64,000 bases of DNA, from positions 62,001 through 126,000 of the forward strand of contig NZ_FQZK01000007.1 of assembly GCF_900141985.1 (NCBI RefSeq), given 5' to 3'. The notes beneath the pieces were generated by a model. The model worked only from the letters and a program-made list of their open reading frames with translations, searched no databases and was not told the origin of the DNA. A program made the translations under genes and the position numbers. The stretch comes from Nocardiopsis flavescens. GTDB lineage: Bacteria > Actinomycetota > Actinomycetes > Streptosporangiales > Streptosporangiaceae. This document shows, piece after piece, positions 25,920 to 34,969 of this stretch; the stretch's first letter is position 1; the number at the start of each line of letters is the position of its first letter.

Positions 25920-27524
25920 ATGGCTGACGAAACCACACCCCGCGGTACCCCCGAGATGAGCTGGTTCGCCTGGGGCGACCCCGCCCGGGCCCGGGAGCTG
26001 GACCCGGGACTGCGCGACCTCATCGCCCAGGTGCTGCGCACCCGGCTCACCGCGCGTCCCCCCGTCCCCGAGGAGGCGGTGGAACCGCCCCCCTCCGCCC
26101 TCTCCGAGCGGGTCCGGGCAGCGCTGGCCGCCGTCACGGGCGAAGCGCACGTGCGCACCGACGACGCCGCCAGGCTGCGGCACGCGGGCGGCAAGAGCAC
26201 CCCCGACCTGCTGCGGCGCCGGGCCGGCGGGGCGGACCCCGCGCCCGACGCCGTCCTGTACCCCGCCGACCACGACGAGGTGCAGCGGCTGCTGGAGGTG
26301 TGCTCGGCCGAACGCGTCGCGGTGGTGCCCTTCGGCGGCGGCACCAGCGTGGTGGGCGGGCTGACCCCGCTGCGCGGCGGCTTCGGCGCCGTCGTCGCCC
26401 TGGACCTGCGCCGCCTGGACCGGCTGGTCTCCCTGGACACCGCGTCGATGACCGCCGTCCTGGGCGCGGGTGTGCGCGGCCCGGCGGCCGAGGCGCTGCT
26501 GGCAGAGCACGGCCTCATGCTCGGCCACCTGCCGCAGAGCCACGAGTACGCCACTATCGGCGGGTACGCCGCGACCCGTTCCAGCGGGCAGGCGTCCTCC
26601 GGGTACGGCCGCTTCGAGGACATGGTGGTCTCACTGCGGGCGGCCACCCCGCGCGGGACCCTGGAGGCGGGCGGGGTCCCGGCGTCGGCGGCCGGACCCG
26701 ACCTGCGCAGGCTGCTGCTCGGCTCCGAGGGCACCCTGGGCGTGATCACCGAGGTGGGCGTCCGGGTGCGGCCGGTCCCGCGGGAGGTGCGGGACGAGGC
26801 GTGGTCGTTCCCCGACTTCGCCACCGGGGTCGACGCCCTGCGCCTGCTGGCCCAGTCGGACACCCGGCCCACCATGGCGCGGATCCTGGACGAGTCGGAG
26901 ACGTTCGTGGGCGCCGCCCTGGGCGGCTCGCAGGCGCGGCCGGGCTGCCAGGCCGTCCTCGGGTTCGAGGGCTCCGGCGCCGAGGTCGCCGCCCGCGCCG
27001 CCGCGGTCGGCGAGGTGCTGGCCGGGGCGGGCGGCACCCCGCTGGGCGCGGAGCCGGTGGCCCACTGGCGGGAGAACCGGTTCTCCGCCCCCTACCTGCG
27101 CGACACCCTGCTGTCGGCCGGTGTCCTCGCCGAGACCCTGGAGACGGCGGCGAGCTGGACCGACCTGCTGCCGCTCTACTCCGCCGTGGCCGGCGCCCTG
27201 ACCGGGGCGCTGGAGGGCGACGAGGGCGGCGCCCTGGTGATGTGCCACGTGTCGCACACCTACCCCACCGGGGCGTCCCTGTACTTCACGGTGGCGGCGG
27301 CGGCCGGAGCGGACCCGCTGGCGCGCTGGGAGCGCGCCAAGCGGGCGGCCTCCGACGCGATCGTCGCCCACGGCGGGACCATCACCCACCACCACGCGGT
27401 GGGCACCGACCACCGGCCGTGGATGGCCGCGGAGATCGGACCGCTGGGCGTGGAGGTGCTGCGGGCCGTCAAGGCGGCGCTGGATCCGGAGGGCGTGCTC
27501 AACCCGGGCAAGCTCATCCCCTGA
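25920..27524 (+). CDS. FAD-linked oxidase, alkyl-DHAP-synthase-like
   Basis: A 534-residue flavoprotein of the VAO/PCMH family that most resembles alkyldihydroxyacetonephosphate synthase, the enzyme that swaps an acyl for an alkyl group in ether-lipid synthesis. The FAD domain (about 110-290) contains VVPFGGGTSVVGGL and SHEYATIGGYAATRSSGQASSGYG. The C-terminal FAD-linked oxidase domain carries the histidine cluster GGTITHHHAVGTDH (about 478-491), typical of this subgroup, and ends NPGKLIP. No Shine-Dalgarno precedes the ATG. Neighbouring glpD makes DHAP, which supports a glycerophosphate-lipid role; a different 2-hydroxy-acid oxidase activity is possible. Confidence 0.83.
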   Translation: MADETTPRGTPEMSWFAWGDPARARELDPGLRDLIAQVLRTRLTARPPVPEEAVEPPPSALSERVRAALAAVTGEAHVRTDDAARLRHAGGKSTPDLLRRRAGGADPAPDAVLYPADHDEVQRLLEVCSAERVAVVPFGGGTSVVGGLTPLRGGFGAVVALDLRRLDRLVSLDTASMTAVLGAGVRGPAAEALLAEHGLMLGHLPQSHEYATIGGYAATRSSGQASSGYGRFEDMVVSLRAATPRGTLEAGGVPASAAGPDLRRLLLGSEGTLGVITEVGVRVRPVPREVRDEAWSFPDFATGVDALRLLAQSDTRPTMARILDESETFVGAALGGSQARPGCQAVLGFEGSGAEVAARAAAVGEVLAGAGGTPLGAEPVAHWRENRFSAPYLRDTLLSAGVLAETLETAASWTDLLPLYSAVAGALTGALEGDEGGALVMCHVSHTYPTGASLYFTVAAAAGADPLARWERAKRAASDAIVAHGGTITHHHAVGTDHRPWMAAEIGPLGVEVLRAVKAALDPEGVLNPGKLIP

Positions 27525-27542
27525 CCGCGGGACCGAGCGGGA

Positions 27543-27575
27543 CCCGGGCGCGCGGGCACCGCCCGCGCGCCCGGG
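27543..27575. terminator. Bidirectional hairpin
   Basis: A perfect 15-bp stem (CCCGGGCGCGCGGGC and its complement) with a 3-base loop sits between the converging oxidase gene and the gene at 27581-28414. Confidence 0.6.
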
Positions 27576-27580
27576 CGGGC

Positions 27581-28414
27581 TCACAGCCTCTCGGCGGTCC
27601 GCGCCAGTCGGCGCTGGAGGGTGTCGGCGAATTCGTTCATGAACTCCGCCGTCCGGCCGTCCTCCCAGTCGGAGGGCAGCGAGAACCCGATGTGGGTGTG
27701 GGTGTTGACGTCCTGGAAGACGGAGGTGCCCGACCGGGGCAGGACCTGGACGGCGGGGTCGGCGGCGAAGAGGACCGTCGCACCCGCGTCGCCCACACCG
27801 CTGGGCTCGAACACGACCCGGTCCCCTGCCTCCGTGTCCCGCCCCTGCTCCCAGTCCTCCAGCCGCCCGGCGAGGTCCGCGGCCTCCTCCTCGAAGGACT
27901 CCCGGTACAGCCCGTGGTCGTACAGGGAGACGGAGACCTCCACGACCAGGACGGTGTCCGGGTCCTTCAGCGAGCAGGAGAGCATGCCGAGGTAGCCGGT
28001 GCCGGCGAGCCCGGGGTCCTGCGCGAGCCACTCCTGCTCCTCCACGGGGACGTACCCTCCCCCGGCGGGGACGGCGTCGGTCCCGGGGGCGGTGTCGAGC
28101 GCTTCGGAGGGCAGCAGGTCGCGGCAGGGGGGCAGGGCGGTGTAGGGGCGGCCGGCCGTGTTCTCCCACACCGCGAAGCCCAGCAGCCCGGCCGCCAGCG
28201 CGGCGGCGGTCGAGGCCGCGGCGACCGCCCGGACCCGGCCGGGGCGGCGGGGCGGGTGCGGCCCGCCGGGGCGCCCGGTCCCGGGACCGGGCGGCGGGCC
28301 CGCGACGGCCGGGGGGCCGGGTGCCCCGGAAGGGGCCGGGGTGCCGGGCGCGCCGGGGAAGGCGGGGCCGCCGGGGCGGCCGGGGAAGGAGCGGTCGTCC
28401 GGGGGATGCGTCAT
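27581..28414 (-). CDS. Proline-rich single-pass membrane protein, unknown function
   Basis: I do not recognise a family for this 277-residue protein. A proline/glycine-rich cytoplasmic-like N terminus (1-62) is followed by a basic stretch, one membrane segment (about 65-84, VAAASTAAALAAGLLGFAV) and an extracytoplasmic domain with two cysteines (PPCRDLLPS and MLSCSL), likely disulfide-bonded. The layout matches the next gene (28575-29510), with short similar ends (both finish in an amphipathic helix after a DTL/DLV-type segment), so they may be distant paralogues. The start is ATG 28414. Confidence 0.7.
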   Translation of the reverse strand: MTHPPDDRSFPGRPGGPAFPGAPGTPAPSGAPGPPAVAGPPPGPGTGRPGGPHPPRRPGRVRAVAAASTAAALAAGLLGFAVWENTAGRPYTALPPCRDLLPSEALDTAPGTDAVPAGGGYVPVEEQEWLAQDPGLAGTGYLGMLSCSLKDPDTVLVVEVSVSLYDHGLYRESFEEEAADLAGRLEDWEQGRDTEAGDRVVFEPSGVGDAGATVLFAADPAVQVLPRSGTSVFQDVNTHTHIGFSLPSDWEDGRTAEFMNEFADTLQRRLARTAERL

Positions 28415-28574
28415 GGGTTCCGCGGCGCCGGGGTGGGACGGCGCCGCACCTCCTCGTCGGGGTCGCGTCGTTCGCGCGGCGGCGGGGCCGCCCCCGGGTG
28501 GATACCCGCCCCGGCGGAGACCGACCCCGGCGCGGGGCACCGGATCCGGGCGGCGGGCCCGGGCCCGCGCGGCG

Positions 28575-29510
28575 TCAGGCGGTCTCGCCCGCGCGGCGCA
28601 GCGCGGTCTCGACGTCCCCGCCCAGGGAGCGCACGAGGTCCACCGCGTCCTCCAGTTCGAGGTCTCCGGCCTCGAACGCGTAGGTGACGCTCACCTCCAG
28701 GTTGTCGGCGATGAAGATGTTCGAGGCCATGGCGAAGGAGAAGAGGTCCGCGTCCTCGACGAACCCGACCACGATGCCGGTGTCGCCGGCGGAGCTGGTC
28801 CGCCACACGGCGTCCTGGGACGTCTCGCCGTCGATGGTGAGCGGGCCCCGGTCGCCCTGGGAGAGCTCGTCGGGGGCCTCCGTGAGGATCTTCTCGATCT
28901 CGTCGACCCCCTCCTCCCAGTCCTCGCCCCCGGGTTCGAGCACCTCGGCGAAGACCGAGAAGGCCGCGGAGGAGTCGTCGTCGGAGTCGGGGGCGATCTC
29001 GCACCGGAGGGAGCCGCGGTCGCCGTCCCCACCCTCCTCGAACTCCCCGTCGACCGACAGGCCGGTGATCTCCGCGGCGTTCTCGAAGGCGACCGCGTCG
29101 AAGACCTCGTCGCAGTCGGGGAAGGACGCGTACTCCCGCGGTGCGTTCAGGACGACGGCCGCGCCCACGCCGGCCAAGAGCACCACCGCTCCGGCGACGG
29201 CCCCGCCGACGATCATCCCTGTGCGCCGGGGCCGGGGAGCCGGGGCGCCCGGGTACCCGCCCCGCGGGTGGGGTCCGCCGGGCGGGAAGGGGCCCTGCGG
29301 GCCCCCGGGGAGACCGGGTCCTGCGGGGTGGCCCGGACCGGCGGGGAAGCCGGGGCCGCCCGGGTACCCGGGGCCCGCGGGCGGCGGGAACCCGCCCTGC
29401 GGCGGCTGCTGCGGGTACCCCGGCGGCACGGGGCCGTGGCCGTGGGGGCCCTGGGGGGTGCGGGGGCCCTGGTTCGGGTCCGGGAAGCCGTGGGGCGGCT
29501 GAACCGACAT
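28575..29510 (-). CDS. Proline-rich single-pass membrane protein, unknown function
   Basis: A 311-residue protein with no recognised family. Residues 1-95 are PG-rich repeats (GPGYPGGPGFPAGPGHPAGP style), then PRPRR, one membrane segment (about 98-120) and an acidic extracytoplasmic domain with two cysteines (FPDCDEVFDAV and SLRCEI). Low-complexity N termini plus one membrane helix are common in actinobacterial substrate-like membrane proteins. GGAG lies 9 bases before the ATG. It is divergent from kdpD and followed by the similar gene at 27581. Confidence 0.72.
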   Translation of the reverse strand: MSVQPPHGFPDPNQGPRTPQGPHGHGPVPPGYPQQPPQGGFPPPAGPGYPGGPGFPAGPGHPAGPGLPGGPQGPFPPGGPHPRGGYPGAPAPRPRRTGMIVGGAVAGAVVLLAGVGAAVVLNAPREYASFPDCDEVFDAVAFENAAEITGLSVDGEFEEGGDGDRGSLRCEIAPDSDDDSSAAFSVFAEVLEPGGEDWEEGVDEIEKILTEAPDELSQGDRGPLTIDGETSQDAVWRTSSAGDTGIVVGFVEDADLFSFAMASNIFIADNLEVSVTYAFEAGDLELEDAVDLVRSLGGDVETALRRAGETA

Positions 29511-29699
29511 CGGGAGGAACTCCAAAGCACGGTGTTCGGGGGAGCGGGCGCGCGGAGGACGCGCCCTCGGGGGGAGGCGGCGCCGCGCGCGGGGCGCGGA
29601 ACACCGGTCCAGGTTTTCACGGATCGCCCGCCCGCCCCGGCCGCGCCGGGCCGTCCTTTCCGGCCGGAACCGGCCACGGAGCGTTTCCGCGGCGCGACA

Positions 29700-32318
29700 A
29701 TGGATGCCGTGGGACGAGGAAAACTCCGTATCTACCTGGGTTCGGCCCCCGGGGTCGGCACGACGCACAGCGCCCTGGCCGAAGCGTGCCGCCGGGCGGC
29801 CGACGGCGTGCCCGTGGTCGTCACCGCGGTGGACACGCACCGGCGCGAGCGCACCTCGGAGCTGCTGTCGCGGCTGGAGGCCGTGCCCCTGCACCCGTCG
29901 GGCTCGGTCGACACCGCGGCCGTGATCTCCCGCACGCCCCGGCTGGCGGTGGTGGACGACCTGGCGCGGCCCAACCCGCCCGGCTCCCCCAACACGACCC
30001 GCTGGCAGGACGTGGAGGAGCTGCTGGAGGCCGGGATCGACGTCCTGTCCACGGTCGGCGTCCACCACCTGGAGTCGCTCAACGACGTGGTCCACCAGAT
30101 CACCGGGGTCCGCCCCGACCGCACCGTCCCCGACGACGTGGTGCGCCGGGCCGCCGAGGTGGAACTGGTCGACATCACCCCCCAGGAGCTGCGCCGCCGG
30201 ATGGCGCACGGCGACATCCACCCCGCCGAGCGCGTGGACGCCGCGCTGGCCGACTACTACCGCGAGGGCAACCTGGCCGCGCTGCGCGAGCTGGCCCTGC
30301 TGTGGACCGCGGACCAGGTGGAGGCGGGGCTGGCCCGGTACCGGGGCGAGCACGAGATCCGCCGTACCTGGGAGGCGCGCGAGCGGGTCGTGGTGGCGCT
30401 GACCGGCGGCCCCGAGGGCGAGACGCTCATCCGCCGGGCGGCCCGGGTGGCGGCCCGCTCCCGGGGCGGGCACCCCCAGCCCAGCCACCTGCTGGCCGTG
30501 CACGTGGTCCCGGCGCAGGGGATCGCCCGGCCCCAGGGGGACGACCTGCTGCGCCAGCGCCGGCTGCTCGCCGAACTCGGCGGCACCTACCACCAGGTGG
30601 TCGCCAACGACGTGCCGTCGGGGCTGCTGGAGTTCGCCCGGGGGGTGCACGCCACCCAGATCGTGCTCGGCTCCTCGCGGCGGCGCGCCTGGCAGTACAT
30701 GTTCGGGCCGGGGGTGGGCGCGATCGTCGCCCGCGAGTCCGGCGACATCGACGTGCACATCGTCACCCACGAGGAGGTGGGCAGCGGGCGCTGGCCGCTG
30801 CCGCCGCCGGGCCGGGGGCTGGGCGAGCACCGCCGCCTGGCGGGCTGGACGCTGGCGCTGCTGGCCCCCACCCTGATGTCCCTGGTGCTGGCGCTGCCGC
30901 CGTTCACCGACAGCGGCCCCGCCTCCGACGCCATGCTCCTGCTGCTCATCACCGTGTCCACCGCGGCGGTCGGCGGCCTGCGCCCGGCGCTGGTGTCGGC
31001 GCTGTGGAGCGCGGCCCTGCTCACCGCCCTGCTCTCGCCGCTGCACGGGCGGCCCTCGGTGTCGGTGGACAACACGCTGGCGCTGGTGGCGTTCACGCTG
31101 GTCGGAACGCTGGTGGCGATCGTCGTGGAGATGGCGGCCCGCCGGTCGGCGCAGGCGGCGCGGGCCCGGGCGGAGGCCGACGCGGTGACACTGCTGGCCG
31201 GCAGCGTCCTGTCCGGCCACGAGCCCCTGCACGCGCTGCTGCGGCGTATCCGCGAGACCTTCGGGCAGCGGTCGGCGACCCTGCTGGAGCGGGTGGACTC
31301 CTCCCCGGAGGGCGGGGGCGGCGAGGACGAGGGCGGGCCGCTGGACGGGGAGCGCTGGCGGCCGGTGCACCGCGTGGGCACCCCGGCCGCCGACTCCCCC
31401 GAGGAGGCGGACGTGCTGGTGTCGATCTCCGACACCCTGGCGCTGGCGCTGCGCGGCCGGGTGCTGCCCGCCGCGGACCGGGGGGTGCTGCGGGCGTTCG
31501 CGGCGCACATCGGGATCGCCCTGGAGCACCAGCGGCTGGAGTGGGATGCGGCCGAGGCCCGGCGCCAGGCCGCGGGCAACCGGATCCGCACCGCTCTGCT
31601 GGCCGCGGTCTCGCACGACCTGCGTACCCCGCTCACCTCGATCAAGGCGAGTCTGTCGAGCCTGCGGGCCACCGACATCACGCTGACCGGGGAGGACCGG
31701 GAGGCGCTGCTGGAGACCGTGGAGGAGTCGACCGACCGGCTCAACCGCCTCATCGACAACCTGCTCGACATGAGCCGGGTGCACACCGACAGCGTGCACC
31801 CCAAGCTGTGCCCGGTCGGCCTGGAGGAGGTCGTCCCGATCACGCTGCTCGGCCTGCCCCACGACGCGGTCACCGTGGACGTGCCCGACGGCCTGCCCCG
31901 GGTGGTGGCCGACGCCGGCCTGCTGGAGCGGGCGGTCGCCAACGTCGTCGCCAACGCGGTGCGCCACAACCCGGACCCGCGCGTCCCGGTGCTGGTGGCG
32001 GCCAGCGCGCACGGCGCCAGCGTGCAGCTGCGGGTGGTGGACCGCGGCCCGGGGGTCTCCGACGAGGGCAAGCAGCGGATGTTCGAGGCGTTCCAGCGCC
32101 TGGGGGACGCCCCCCAGGGCACGGGCGTGGGACTGGGGCTGGCGGTGGCGCGCGGCTTCGTCGAGGCGATGCACGGGACCCTCGCCCCGGAGGACACACC
32201 CGGCGGGGGGCTGACGATGGTGTTCACCCTGAAGGCGGCGGAACCGGGCGGCACGGGCGCCGCCGACGGCGCGGACGACGAGAGTGCGAGGGGGGCCGAT
32301 GCGGGTCCTGGTCGTTGA
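29700..32318 (+). CDS. kdpD: KdpD-type sensor histidine kinase
   Basis: An 872-residue sensor for potassium limitation. Its order is the KdpD sensor domain (1-215), a USP-like domain (about 225-365), four membrane segments (about 380-480), a GAF-like region, HisKA with VSHDLRTPLTS (histidine near 638) and an HATPase domain. The N-terminal P-loop reads APGVGTTHSA, with threonine where KdpD normally has lysine (GKT). GGNxxxxNPGS-like ending (PNPPGSPNTTRW) is retained. It overlaps kdpE by 20 bases. No kdpFABC pump genes are present. ATG 29700 has no clear ribosome binding site; GTG at 29709 is possible. Confidence 0.93.
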   Translation: MDAVGRGKLRIYLGSAPGVGTTHSALAEACRRAADGVPVVVTAVDTHRRERTSELLSRLEAVPLHPSGSVDTAAVISRTPRLAVVDDLARPNPPGSPNTTRWQDVEELLEAGIDVLSTVGVHHLESLNDVVHQITGVRPDRTVPDDVVRRAAEVELVDITPQELRRRMAHGDIHPAERVDAALADYYREGNLAALRELALLWTADQVEAGLARYRGEHEIRRTWEARERVVVALTGGPEGETLIRRAARVAARSRGGHPQPSHLLAVHVVPAQGIARPQGDDLLRQRRLLAELGGTYHQVVANDVPSGLLEFARGVHATQIVLGSSRRRAWQYMFGPGVGAIVARESGDIDVHIVTHEEVGSGRWPLPPPGRGLGEHRRLAGWTLALLAPTLMSLVLALPPFTDSGPASDAMLLLLITVSTAAVGGLRPALVSALWSAALLTALLSPLHGRPSVSVDNTLALVAFTLVGTLVAIVVEMAARRSAQAARARAEADAVTLLAGSVLSGHEPLHALLRRIRETFGQRSATLLERVDSSPEGGGGEDEGGPLDGERWRPVHRVGTPAADSPEEADVLVSISDTLALALRGRVLPAADRGVLRAFAAHIGIALEHQRLEWDAAEARRQAAGNRIRTALLAAVSHDLRTPLTSIKASLSSLRATDITLTGEDREALLETVEESTDRLNRLIDNLLDMSRVHTDSVHPKLCPVGLEEVVPITLLGLPHDAVTVDVPDGLPRVVADAGLLERAVANVVANAVRHNPDPRVPVLVAASAHGASVQLRVVDRGPGVSDEGKQRMFEAFQRLGDAPQGTGVGLGLAVARGFVEAMHGTLAPEDTPGGGLTMVFTLKAAEPGGTGAADGADDESARGADAGPGR

Positions 32319-32976
32319 CGACGACATCCAGATCATCCGGGCCATGACGATCAACCTGCGGGCGCGCGGGCACGACGTGGACACCGCGGCCGACGGCGCC
32401 TGCGCGCTGCGGCTGGCCGCCGAGCGGCCCCCGGACGTGGTCCTGCTGGACCTGGGCCTGCCGGACATGGAGGGCCTGGAGGTCATCCGGCGGCTGCGGG
32501 GCTGGTCGCAGGTGCCGATCATCGTGCTCTCGGCGCGGCACTCGGCCGGGGAGAAGGTGCGCTGCCTGGACTCGGGCGCCGACGACTACGTGACCAAGCC
32601 GTTCGGGATGGACGAGCTGCTGGCCCGGATGCGGGCGGCCGAGCGGCGGTCGGCGCACACGGAGGAGGCGCCGCTGGTGCGCACCGAGTCCTTCACCGTC
32701 GACCTGGGCGCGAAGCGGGTGGTGCGCGGCGGCGAGGAGGTGAGGCTCACCCCCACCGAGTGGCACATCCTGGAGATCCTGGCCCGCAACGCCGGGCAGC
32801 TGGTGAGCCAGCGCCGCCTGCTGCACGACGTGTGGGGCCCCGCCTACCAGAGCGAGACGAACTACCTGCGGGTGTACATGGCGCAGCTGCGGCGCAAGCT
32901 GGAGCCCGACCCGGGGCGGCCCCGGTACCTCATCACGGAGGCGGGCCGGGGCTACCGGTTCGAGAACACCTCCTGA
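32299..32976 (+). CDS. kdpE: KdpE-type response regulator (OmpR family)
   Basis: A 225-residue OmpR/PhoB-class regulator, partner of KdpD. The receiver has VVDDDIQI, phospho-aspartate in VVLLDLGLPDMEG (about 52) and lysine in YVTKPFG. The winged helix (about 130-223) reads LTPTEWHILEILARNAGQLVSQRRLLHDVWG and ends AGRGYRFENTS. GAGGGGGG lies 3 bases before ATG 32299. In other bacteria it activates kdpFABC; that operon must lie elsewhere or be absent here. Confidence 0.94.
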   Translation: MRVLVVDDDIQIIRAMTINLRARGHDVDTAADGACALRLAAERPPDVVLLDLGLPDMEGLEVIRRLRGWSQVPIIVLSARHSAGEKVRCLDSGADDYVTKPFGMDELLARMRAAERRSAHTEEAPLVRTESFTVDLGAKRVVRGGEEVRLTPTEWHILEILARNAGQLVSQRRLLHDVWGPAYQSETNYLRVYMAQLRRKLEPDPGRPRYLITEAGRGYRFENTS

Positions 32977-33005
32977 GCCGGGCCGGGCGGAGCGGCGCGG
33001 AGCGG

Positions 33006-33938
33006 TCAGCGGGCGGGCGCGGGGTCCCCCGCGGCCAGCTCCATGAGCAGGTCGAACTCGTCGGTGCCGACCTGGCCCCGGTTGACCTTGGAGACGGCCG
33101 CGCAGGGCGCGAAGGCGCGCACCCACTCCATCACCCGGTCGCCGTCCACGTCCGCCGCGCGGGACAGGGCGGCCACCCGGCGCCCGACCTCGGCGCGGTC
33201 GCCGGCCTTCCACAGCACCCACTCCACCGCGTCCACGGCGCCGTCTCCCAGGCAGCCGCGCGGGTCCAGGGCGACCAGGCCGCGCTCTCCCCCGTCGATG
33301 ACGTTGCCGGGGTGGAGGTCGCCGTGCAGGGGGACTCCGCCCTCGCGGCCGTTGGCGAGGTCGCGGGCGCGGGCGAAGGCGCGGTGCATCACCGGGGCGG
33401 GCACCACGTCGGCGGCCGGGCCCTCGACGCGCTCGCGCTCCCACAGGTCGAAGACGAACTGCACCCGGGAGGTCAGCGGCGGCAGCTCCCGGAGCCGGGC
33501 GCGCGGCGCTTCGACGGCGTGCAGGTCGAGGATGAGGGCGCCGACGGCCTCCAGGTCTGCGGGCCGCCCCCCGGCGGCGACGGTGTCGCCCTCGACGCGC
33601 TCCATGAACACGGCTCCGTGGCGGGGGCTCACCCCCCAGACCCGCGGGACCCGTCCGGTGGGCTCCCACAGGCGCAGCAGACCGGCCTCGGCGACCGCCA
33701 GGCCGCTGTCCGGGGAGAGCTTGAGCACGCCCCTGCGGCCGTCGGCGTCCACGGCGTGCAGGACCACGGAGGTGCGGCCGTGGGGCGCGGGCCCCTCCAC
33801 GGTCAGCCCCCATTCGGAGGCGAGCCGGTCGACGGCGGCGGGCAGCTCGGCCAGCCAATCGCCCACGTGCACGCCGAAGCGCCGTTCCAGGCGGCGGCGC
33901 TGCCGGTCGTCGACGAACTGCGCCGTGATGTCGTTCAT
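33006..33938 (-). CDS. Aminoglycoside/hydroxyurea phosphotransferase family protein
   Basis: A 310-residue kinase-fold protein of the APH(6)/hydroxyurea-kinase group. The N lobe has GRTSVVLHAVDADGRRGVLKL, with the ATP-binding lysine near residue 73. The catalytic loop is PLHGDLHPGNV (about 203-213), followed by LVALDPRGCLGD, which carries the metal-binding aspartate. StrB and hydroxyurea resistance kinases share this shape, but many chromosomal members have unknown substrates. A weak AAGGTGG precedes the ATG. It stands alone on the minus strand. Confidence 0.85.
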   Translation of the reverse strand: MNDITAQFVDDRQRRRLERRFGVHVGDWLAELPAAVDRLASEWGLTVEGPAPHGRTSVVLHAVDADGRRGVLKLSPDSGLAVAEAGLLRLWEPTGRVPRVWGVSPRHGAVFMERVEGDTVAAGGRPADLEAVGALILDLHAVEAPRARLRELPPLTSRVQFVFDLWERERVEGPAADVVPAPVMHRAFARARDLANGREGGVPLHGDLHPGNVIDGGERGLVALDPRGCLGDGAVDAVEWVLWKAGDRAEVGRRVAALSRAADVDGDRVMEWVRAFAPCAAVSKVNRGQVGTDEFDLLMELAAGDPAPAR

Positions 33939-34291
33939 ACATCCACCTTCGGTCGGCTCACGTCGGTCTCCGCCGGGTCCGGGCCGCCGGCGCCCCGGCG
34001 TGGCCGGGGTCCGACCGGATCCCGGGGGTGCGCGTGTTCGCGCGTCCCGGCCGCGCGGTCGGGGAGGGGACGCGTGCGGGCGGTCGCGCGCACCGCGGGC
34101 ACCGGCACGCGGCGGGTCCGTGCCCGGGGTGCGGGGAGTTCCCGCCTTAGGGGCACATACCCAGACCGGCCGCGCGGGTAACGGGCCGGCGCCGCCCCGG
34201 AGCCGGGCCGTACGCGCACGGCCGGCCCGTCGCCGGCCTCGGGGCGCGTCACGTCACCCGGAGCGGGTTCGCGCGGTTGTTCCCGGACATC
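33939..34291. other. Intergenic stretch without a recognisable gene
   Basis: Both flanking genes are on the minus strand. The 353 bases hold the end of the transcript of the CbiX-like gene and the promoter of the phosphotransferase gene. I see no convincing -10, RNA or frame with family resemblance. Confidence 0.4.
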
Positions 34292-34969
34292 TCAGACGAG
34301 CCGGCCCTTGGCCGCCCGGTGGTGGGCCAGAAGCGTGTCCACCACCAGTTCCGACGGCCACAGCGGCGCGGTGATGGCGGTGGCGTCGAGCCCGCGCAGG
34401 AGCTCGAAGTCGGGCCCGTCGACGAGCCGCCAGGCGGCGACCGCCACGTTCTCGTGGCCGTCGCGGCGCAGCCGGTCGACCGCGTCGAACACCGACGGCG
34501 CCCACGTGCGCAGGTAGCCGACCTGCACCGGGGAGGAGAGGCGGCGGCTGAGCATGCGGGCCACGTCCATGACCACCTGGCGCTCCTCGGTGCCGGTGGT
34601 GCCGTCGGCGGCCAGGACGACGCCGTCCCTGCTGCTCCACCCGGAGTCGGCGAGGCGCGCGGCCAGGTCCGCGACGATCGAGGGCACCGCGCCCAGGGGC
34701 GTGGTGTGGCAGGAGTTCTCCATCCCGCCGAGGTCGAGGCGCGAGAGGAGGTGGGCGCTGGCGACGTCCCCTCCGGCGACGAACGCCGGGACGACCACCT
34801 TGGGACCGCGGACGGAGCGGAGCGCGGCGGCCACCTGGTCGGGGCTGCCGAAGGCGGCCTCGACGGGGACCTCGCCCCGGTCCGCCACCGCTTCGGCCAG
34901 ACCGTGCAGGGCCTCGCGCCGCTGGGCGTCACGCGAGTCGTCGGCTACGAGGACCATCGTCGGGACCAT
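34292..34969 (-). CDS. CbiX/SirB-like chelatase family protein
   Basis: A 225-residue protein resembling the sirohydrochlorin ferro/cobaltochelatase fold, two similar alpha/beta halves (LVADDSRDAQRREALHGLAEAV at the start; GVVLAADGTTGTEERQVV for the second). Classic CbiX proteins start with a histidine in the AHGSR motif. Here the equivalent is ADDSRD, so the metal-site histidine of the first half is missing. It may not be an active chelatase. AAGGAG lies 6 bases before the ATG. No sirohaem or cobalamin genes are nearby. A TAGGCT box at 35013-35018 (minus strand) could be its promoter. Confidence 0.7.
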   Translation of the reverse strand: MVPTMVLVADDSRDAQRREALHGLAEAVADRGEVPVEAAFGSPDQVAAALRSVRGPKVVVPAFVAGGDVASAHLLSRLDLGGMENSCHTTPLGAVPSIVADLAARLADSGWSSRDGVVLAADGTTGTEERQVVMDVARMLSRRLSSPVQVGYLRTWAPSVFDAVDRLRRDGHENVAVAAWRLVDGPDFELLRGLDATAITAPLWPSELVVDTLLAHHRAAKGRLV

